A DNA stretch of 10,793 nt from Candidatus Tectimicrobiota bacterium (lineage in GTDB: Bacteria > UBA8248). Of this stretch, positions 6,686-10,793 are shown in pieces. The translations under genes and the position numbers were made by a program. The notes under the pieces were generated by a model, which was given only the letters and a program-made list of their open reading frames with translations, was not told the origin of the DNA and did not search any database. Each line of letters begins with the position of its first letter. Positions within the stretch are counted from its first letter, which is position 1. The stretch lies in assembly GCA_016184445.1 (NCBI GenBank), contig JACPCT010000270.1, positions 1-10,793 on the forward strand, in the 5' to 3' direction.

Positions 6686-7448
6686 GGCCAGGGCCTGCAC
6701 GGCCTCCGAGCTTCTGTGCGTGATGAGCGCCCGCCTCCTGGAGAACGGGCAGGTGATCTTCGCGGGAGTCGGGATTCCCCTCCTGGCGGCCACCCTGGCC
6801 CAGCGCCTCCACGCCCCCGGCCTCACCATCCTCTTCGAGGGGGGGACCATCGGGCCGCACATCGTGCCCGGCCAGCTTCCCCCCACCACCAACGAACAGC
6901 GCTGCACCCGCCGGGCGAACATGCTGGTGAGCACCACCGAGGTGCTCCTCCTCCTCCAGCGCGGCTACGTGGACGTGGGCTTCATGGGGGGAGCGCAGAT
7001 CGACCGGTACGGCAACCTGAACAGCTCCTTCATCGGCCCCGCCGACGACCCCCAAGTGCGGCTGCCCGGCACGGGGGGCGGCAACGACATCGCGAGCCTG
7101 GCCAAGATGATCGTCGCCATGCCCCAGGAGAAGCGCCGCTTCGTCGAGCGGGTGGATTTCGTCACCAGTCCCGGTTTCCTCCGGGGGGGCGCGAGCCGCA
7201 GGGACGCCGGCCTCATCTCGGGGGGGATGTACAAGGTGGTGACCGACCTGGCCCTGCTGGGCTTCGAGGAGGAGACGGGACGGATGAAGGTGGAGGCCCT
7301 CCACCCGGGGGTGACGCCCGCGCAGGTGCAGGCGAACACGGGCTTCGAGCTCCCCGTGGGCCCGGGGGTGGGGTTCACCGAGCCTCCCGCGGCGGAGGAG
7401 CTCGCGGCGCTGCGCCGCCTCGACCCGGATCGGGTCTATACGGCCTAG
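6675..7448 (+). CDS. CoA-transferase family I subunit beta (GctB/IpdB type)
   Basis: Beta subunit partner of the preceding gene. The 257-residue product has GVGIPLLAATLAQRLHAP (31-48) leading into ILFEGGTIGP (52-61). Glu55 sits at the position of the catalytic Glu of glutaconate CoA-transferase (Glu54 of its beta subunit), the residue that forms the glutamyl-CoA intermediate. DVGFMGGAQIDRYGNLNSSF, the PGTGGGNDIASLAK segment and TGFELPVG near the C-terminus are all family-typical. Retention of an acidic residue at 55 favours true CoA-transfer, but some IpdB-like hydrolases are close relatives and cannot be excluded by eye. ATG at 6675 is preceded by GGGGAGGAG, and the start lies inside the alpha reading frame. 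The M20 gene follows after 11 bases. Confidence 0.9.
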   Translation: MPTEARACTASELLCVMSARLLENGQVIFAGVGIPLLAATLAQRLHAPGLTILFEGGTIGPHIVPGQLPPTTNEQRCTRRANMLVSTTEVLLLLQRGYVDVGFMGGAQIDRYGNLNSSFIGPADDPQVRLPGTGGGNDIASLAKMIVAMPQEKRRFVERVDFVTSPGFLRGGASRRDAGLISGGMYKVVTDLALLGFEEETGRMKVEALHPGVTPAQVQANTGFELPVGPGVGFTEPPAAEELAALRRLDPDRVYTA

Positions 7449-7459
7449 CGGAGGGAGCG

Positions 7460-8602
7460 ATGAGCGTGGAAGCGAAGCGGAAGCTCCTGGCCGAGGTGGA
7501 TGCCCGGCGCGGCCGGATCATCGAGCTGCTCCAGGCGCTCGTCCGCATCCCCAGCGTGACGGGCGAGGAGGGCGAGATCCAGGGGTTTGTCGCGGAGCGC
7601 CTTCGCCGGATGGGGCTCGAAGTGGACGTCTGGGAGCCTGACTGGGAGGCGCTCAAGAAGCATCCCGGGTACGTCCCCGTCACCCGGGGCTACGAGGGCC
7701 GCCCGAACGTGGTCGGAGTGATCAAGGGCACGGGCGGGGGGAAGTCCCTCCTCCTGAACGGCCACACCGACACCGTCCCCAACGGCCCCCGCGAGGCCTG
7801 GGAGCACGACCCGCTGGGCGCCGAGCTGGTGGACGGCCGGGTGTACGGCCGGGGGGCCTCGGACATGAAGAGCGGGGTCGCCGCCATCATCGCCGCCGCC
7901 GAGTGCTTTCTCGCCGCCGGCCTCAGGGCCAAAGGGGATGTCATCCTCGACATCGTCGTGGACGAGGAACTGAGCGGCCACGGCACCCTGGACACCATCC
8001 TGCGCGGCTATCGGGCCGACGCGGGCATCTGCTGCGAGACGAGCGGAAACGCCGTGCAGCCCGGCTCCATCGGCCGGATCTGGTTCGAGGTCCGCATCAA
8101 GGGCAAGCCCGCCGGCATCCAGCGCCGCTACGAGGGCGTCAACGCCATCGATTTGGGCCCCAGCGCCTTTCCCGACACCTGCCTCCTCAAGGGGAGCATG
8201 GCGACCGTGCCGGGGGAGGATCACGCCGCGGCCAAGCGGAGCCTCGTGGACCAGGTCGCCCGCGCGGCCCAGGCGGACCCCTGGATGAAGGACCACCCTC
8301 CCGAGGTGCGCTTCGTCGGCTACTACGCCGAGGCGGCCGCCATCGACCGGAACCATCCCATCGTCCAGACCGTGGCCCGGAACTACAAGGAGGTCACCGG
8401 CAGGGACCCCGAGATCTCGGGGCGGCAGGGCGCGGCGGACATCCGCTTCCTCAACGGCTTCGGCAAGATCCCGACGGTCATCTTCGGCCCCGGCCCCACC
8501 ACCCAGATGCACGCCAACAACGAATGGGTGGCGGTGGACGATCTGATTGATGCGGTCAAGACCCTTGCGCTCTCGATCTGCGACTGGTGCGGCGCGGAAT
8601 AG
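7460..8602 (+). CDS. M20-family metallo-amidohydrolase (ArgE/DapE/CPG2-like) with shortened dimerisation domain
   Basis: A zinc-dependent peptidase or deacylase of the ArgE/DapE/carboxypeptidase G2 group, cytoplasmic (no signal peptide), likely cleaving an amide from an N-acyl amino acid or similar. Metal ligands are visible in order: His102 in NGHTDTVP, Asp135 in GRGASDMKSG, the Glu169-Glu170 pair in DEELSGHGT, Glu193 in CCETSG and His351 in MHANNEW. The spacing from Glu193 to His351 is 158 residues, against about 185 in carboxypeptidase G2 (200 to 385). The deficit falls in the lid/dimerisation domain, which goes from YEGVNAID (224-231) straight to GPSAFPDTCLL. The conserved domain His (GRxxH in relatives) appears as Gly219 in KGKPAGIQRR. 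The result is 380 residues where related proteins are often longer. ATG at 7460 has GGAGGGAG upstream. It lies 11 bases after the beta subunit and 15 before the LLM gene. Confidence 0.9.
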   Translation: MSVEAKRKLLAEVDARRGRIIELLQALVRIPSVTGEEGEIQGFVAERLRRMGLEVDVWEPDWEALKKHPGYVPVTRGYEGRPNVVGVIKGTGGGKSLLLNGHTDTVPNGPREAWEHDPLGAELVDGRVYGRGASDMKSGVAAIIAAAECFLAAGLRAKGDVILDIVVDEELSGHGTLDTILRGYRADAGICCETSGNAVQPGSIGRIWFEVRIKGKPAGIQRRYEGVNAIDLGPSAFPDTCLLKGSMATVPGEDHAAAKRSLVDQVARAAQADPWMKDHPPEVRFVGYYAEAAAIDRNHPIVQTVARNYKEVTGRDPEISGRQGAADIRFLNGFGKIPTVIFGPGPTTQMHANNEWVAVDDLIDAVKTLALSICDWCGAE

Positions 8603-8617
8603 CGGCGGAGGCGCCTC

Positions 8618-9571
8618 ATGGCGGGCAAGGACGTGAAATACGGGATCGCGATGCGGAACTTCACCGCCTTCCCCCAGCTCCCCGACGCGCGGGAGCTCAT
8701 CGACTACGGCGTGCGGATGGAGGAGCTGGGCTTCGAGTCGGTGTGGGTGTGGGACCACATCCTCCTCGGCGTGGACCCGCACTTCCCGATCATCGAGTCG
8801 CTTTCGCTGCTCACGGCCGTGGCCGCGCGGACGAGCCGGATCAAGCTGGGCACCGGCGTGCTGGTGCTCCCGCTGCGCAACCCGGTGGTGCTGGCGAAGC
8901 AGCTCTCCAGCATCGACCTCATCTCGAACGGCCGGCTCATCCTCGGCCTCGCTTCGGGCTGGTACAAGCGCGAGTTCGACGCCGTGGGCGTCCCCTTCGA
9001 GAAGCGCGGGAGCATCATGGACCAGAACCTCGAAATCATGACGCGCCTGTGGCAGGAGGACATGGTGAGGGCCGAGTACCCGCCCCACAGCCTGCGCAAC
9101 TCGGTGATGTTCCCCAAGGCCGTCCAGAAGCCCCGCCCGAAGATCCTCATCGGCGGCTACGTGGATCGGGTGCTCAAGCGCGCGGGCACGAAGGGCGACG
9201 GCTGGCTGACGTATTTCTACACGCCCGAGGGCTTCGCGAAGTCGTGGGAGAAGGTCCGGCGCTTCGCCGAGGAGGCGGGCAGGGACCCTTCCGCGCTCGA
9301 GAGCACGAACCAGCTCCCCATCATGGTCGGCAGGTCCCGCGCCGAGGTGGAGGGACCCATGAACGAGTGGCTCCGCACCGAATGGGACTACGCCGACTGG
9401 AGCGACTCCACCGCCGCGAGCGCGGTCATGGGGACGGTGGACGATTGCGTGGCCCAGCTGCGGGCGCACCTCGCGGCCGGCGTGGACCGGATCATCCTCG
9501 TTCCCTACAAGTACGAGATGGCGCAGGTGGAGATCGCGGCGAAGGAGGTTATCCCCCGGCTGAGGGGCTAG
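8618..9571 (+). CDS. LLM-class (luciferase-like) flavin/F420-dependent oxidoreductase
   Basis: A TIM-barrel oxidoreductase of the bacterial luciferase-like superfamily, which uses reduced FMN or cofactor F420. The 317-residue product shows MEELGFESVWVWDHILLG (34-51), then TSRIKLGTGVLVLPLRNPVV (72-91), LAKQLSSIDLISNGRLILGL (92-111), and ASGWYKREFDAVGVPFEKRG. These are close to the Rv2161c-type group usually named probable F420-dependent oxidoreductases. Cofactor choice cannot be decided from the sequence; no F420 biosynthesis gene is in view. Substrate is unknown; given its neighbours an oxygenation or dehydrogenation of an acid or CoA ester is plausible. ATG at 8618 with GGAGGCG upstream, 15 bases after the M20 gene. 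The PLP enzyme begins 22 bases downstream. No truncation is seen. Confidence 0.9.
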   Translation: MAGKDVKYGIAMRNFTAFPQLPDARELIDYGVRMEELGFESVWVWDHILLGVDPHFPIIESLSLLTAVAARTSRIKLGTGVLVLPLRNPVVLAKQLSSIDLISNGRLILGLASGWYKREFDAVGVPFEKRGSIMDQNLEIMTRLWQEDMVRAEYPPHSLRNSVMFPKAVQKPRPKILIGGYVDRVLKRAGTKGDGWLTYFYTPEGFAKSWEKVRRFAEEAGRDPSALESTNQLPIMVGRSRAEVEGPMNEWLRTEWDYADWSDSTAASAVMGTVDDCVAQLRAHLAAGVDRIILVPYKYEMAQVEIAAKEVIPRLRG

Positions 9572-9593
9572 CCACCGGGGGGAGGAGGGCGGC

Positions 9594-10649
9594 ATGGGGC
9601 TGACGCGGCGGCCGTGGGATTCGTTCCGGCGCTATTCCGAGAGCATGTTCGAGGCGATCGGGGGGACTCCCCTCGTCAAGCTCGGGCGCGCCGCGGCGGG
9701 GGTCGCCCCCGAGATATTCGCCAAGATCGAGTGGTACTCCCCCTCGGGCAGCCTCAAGGACCGCATCTACTACAACATGATCTCGAAGGCGGAGGAGCGC
9801 GGGAACCTGCGCCCGGGCATGACCATTCTGGAGTGCTCGACGGGCAACGCGGGCATCGCCTGCGCCTTCGTGGCGGCGGTGAAGGGATATCCCTGCATCG
9901 TCGTCATGCCCGAGGGGATGAGCGACGAGCGCAAGAAGCTCATGCGCGCCTACGGGGCGGAGCTTGTCTTCACGCCGGGGGGGGAGAGCGACGTTGATCT
10001 TTCCCTGCGGAAGCTCGAAGAGATCCGCGCCTCCAACGTGGACGACTACTGGGTGCCGGCCCAGTTCGACAACCTCGACAACAACGAGGCCCATTACCTG
10101 ACGACCGGACCCGAGATATGGGAACAGCTCGAAGGCCGGGTGGACGCCGTGGTGGCCTCCCAGGGCACGGGGGGCTGGGTGAGCGGGGTGGGGAAGTGCA
10201 TCCGCGAGCGGAACCCGAAAGCCCTTCTCTTCGCCGTGGAGCCCGAGGAGTGCCCCTTGCTCAGCCGGCGGGGCTGGGGGCCGCACGGAATCGAGGGCAT
10301 CGGCGACGGGTTCGTGCCCAAGGCGCTCGACCTCTCCCTCCTCAACGGCATTGTGACCACGACGACGGAGGAATCTGTCGAGATGGCCCGCCGGCTGGCC
10401 CGGGAGGAGGGCATCTTCTGCGGCATCTCCTCGGGCTGCAACGTGGCCGCCGCCGTCAAGCTGGCCAGGGCCCATCCGGAGCTGGGCCGGGTCGTGACCA
10501 ACATCAACGACACCGGCCAGCGGTACTTCACGACGGCGCTGTGCGGGGAGGAGAAGCACGTCGAGATCCCCGAGCGCGACCACGGCCTGGACCCTTACAG
10601 CGCGGCCGCGCTCTCCAAGTACGCCGCCGACTGGGAGATCATCGGCTGA
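9594..10649 (+). CDS. Cysteine-synthase-family PLP enzyme (fold type II beta-elimination/replacement enzyme)
   Basis: A pyridoxal-phosphate enzyme of the cysteine synthase/cystathionine beta-synthase group, which forms or breaks bonds at the beta carbon of an amino acid. In 351 residues the start region IGGTPLVKL (22-30) and the Schiff-base lysine Lys55 in SGSLKDR are clear. The substrate/phosphate loop reads ECSTGNAGIA (80-89), against the usual TSGNTG of O-acetylserine sulfhydrylases. GTGGWVSGVG is at 191-200, and GISSGCN at 277-283. A C-terminal RYFTT follows NDTGQ (305-309). No heme-binding N-terminus and no CBS domain are present. It may act on a side chain released from the imported substrate rather than in sulfur assimilation, because it sits in a catabolic operon; this is inference. 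ATG at 9594 with GGAGGAGG upstream, though an in-frame ATG at 9645 starts nearer the conserved core. No cysE or sulfur gene is adjacent. Confidence 0.9.
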   Translation: MGLTRRPWDSFRRYSESMFEAIGGTPLVKLGRAAAGVAPEIFAKIEWYSPSGSLKDRIYYNMISKAEERGNLRPGMTILECSTGNAGIACAFVAAVKGYPCIVVMPEGMSDERKKLMRAYGAELVFTPGGESDVDLSLRKLEEIRASNVDDYWVPAQFDNLDNNEAHYLTTGPEIWEQLEGRVDAVVASQGTGGWVSGVGKCIRERNPKALLFAVEPEECPLLSRRGWGPHGIEGIGDGFVPKALDLSLLNGIVTTTTEESVEMARRLAREEGIFCGISSGCNVAAAVKLARAHPELGRVVTNINDTGQRYFTTALCGEEKHVEIPERDHGLDPYSAAALSKYAADWEIIG

Positions 10650-10674
10650 GGGCTTTGCGGCGGGAGGGCCCCGG

Positions 10675-10709
10675 GCCCCGATGAGACGCGGGCCGCCGGG
10701 GCGCCTTTT
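10675..10709 (+). terminator. Possible terminator after the PLP enzyme gene
   Basis: GCCCCG (10675-10680) pairs with CGGGGC (10697-10702), followed by GCC and four T residues (10706-10709), 26 bases after the stop at 10649. The stem is only 6 bp and the loop is 16 bases, so it is weak. A competing pairing GAGACG (10683-10688) with CGTCTC (10713-10718) would place a hairpin against the Shine-Dalgarno sequence of the next gene. Either would alter expression of the gene at 10732. This is inferred from pairing alone. Confidence 0.35.
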
Positions 10710-10731
10710 CATCGTCTCGGGAGGAAATGCC

Positions 10732-10793
10732 ATGTCGCGGTGGATGACGGGCGCGGTTTCCTGGCTGGCGTGTCTCGGGCTTCTCGCGTCCCC
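10732..10793 (+). CDS. Start of an exported protein (partial, only 20 codons visible)
   Basis: An ATG at 10732 with GGGAGGAA about 5 bases upstream opens a frame running to the window end. The visible residues start MSRWM, with an Arg at position 3, then a hydrophobic stretch (GAVSWLACLGLLAS), which looks like a signal peptide or lipoprotein leader. Nothing more can be said about its function. Position at the end of a catabolic operon and the exported start make a periplasmic binding protein a plausible guess. It is separated from the PLP gene by 82 bases with possible hairpins. Confidence 0.6.
   Translation, partial: MSRWMTGAVSWLACLGLLAS

Noticed and set aside
5495..6937. A 480-codon minus-strand frame covering part of the divergent region and the CoA-transferase genes
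   Set aside because: No motif, no convincing ribosome site, and it is antisense to two recognised subunits.
7445..9595. A 716-codon minus-strand frame opposite the M20 and LLM genes
   Set aside because: Low-complexity composition (His, Asp, Gly, Arg, Val) and antisense to two clear enzymes.
1..10793. CRISPR arrays, tRNA or rRNA genes, insertion sequences, integrase or toxin-antitoxin genes
   Set aside because: I looked for evenly spaced direct repeats, cloverleaf-like segments, terminal inverted repeats with transposase motifs and small paired ORFs, and saw none; coding genes account for nearly all of the window.

Overview
This is a G+C-rich window (roughly two-thirds G+C by eye) that is densely coding. 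It holds two divergent gene arms separated by a 443-base non-coding region (5289-5731). Clear Shine-Dalgarno sequences, a tripartite tricarboxylate transporter (TTT) with a Bug/TctC-type periplasmic binding protein, a UbiD-family decarboxylase and an LLM-class flavin oxidoreductase point to a Gram-negative-type environmental bacterium. Candidates are a proteobacterium or an uncultured high-GC lineage such as Rokubacteria or Tectomicrobia. The sequence alone does not settle the taxon.

Left arm (minus strand, transcribed from about 5288 towards 1): a UbiD-family prFMN-dependent (de)carboxylase (5288-3675), an ornithine cyclodeaminase/mu-crystallin-family NAD(P)-binding protein (3538-2546), a TctC/Bug substrate-binding protein (2480-1437) and a TctA large permease subunit cut off by the window edge (1352 to before 1). 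No TctB gene lies between tctC and tctA. The three gaps on this arm are 136, 65 and 84 bases long and each contains a GC-rich stem-loop. The one between tctC and tctA looks like a partial intrinsic terminator.

Right arm (plus strand): CoA-transferase alpha (5732-6685) and beta (6675-7448, overlapping by 11 bases), an M20-family metallo-amidohydrolase (7460-8602), an LLM-class flavin/F420 oxidoreductase (8618-9571), a cysteine-synthase-like PLP enzyme (9594-10649) and, after an 82-base gap with a possible terminator, the first 20 codons of an exported protein (10732 to beyond 10793). The first five genes are spaced 11-22 bases apart or overlap and look like one operon.

Taken together this looks like a catabolic island for an imported organic acid. 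The TTT system would bring in a carboxylate and the CoA-transferase would activate it (or hydrolyse a CoA-linked ring intermediate). The LLM enzyme would oxidise it, UbiD would decarboxylate it, and the M20, OCD-family and PLP enzymes would handle an amide or amino-acid part. The substrate cannot be read from the sequence and the pathway order is inference. The most notable details are an M20 enzyme with all metal ligands but a shortened dimerisation domain, a UbiD paralogue with a C-terminal extra domain and an Asn where a metal-ligand His is usual, an OCD-family protein lacking the cyclodeaminase Asp, and a hairpin-rich divergent control region.
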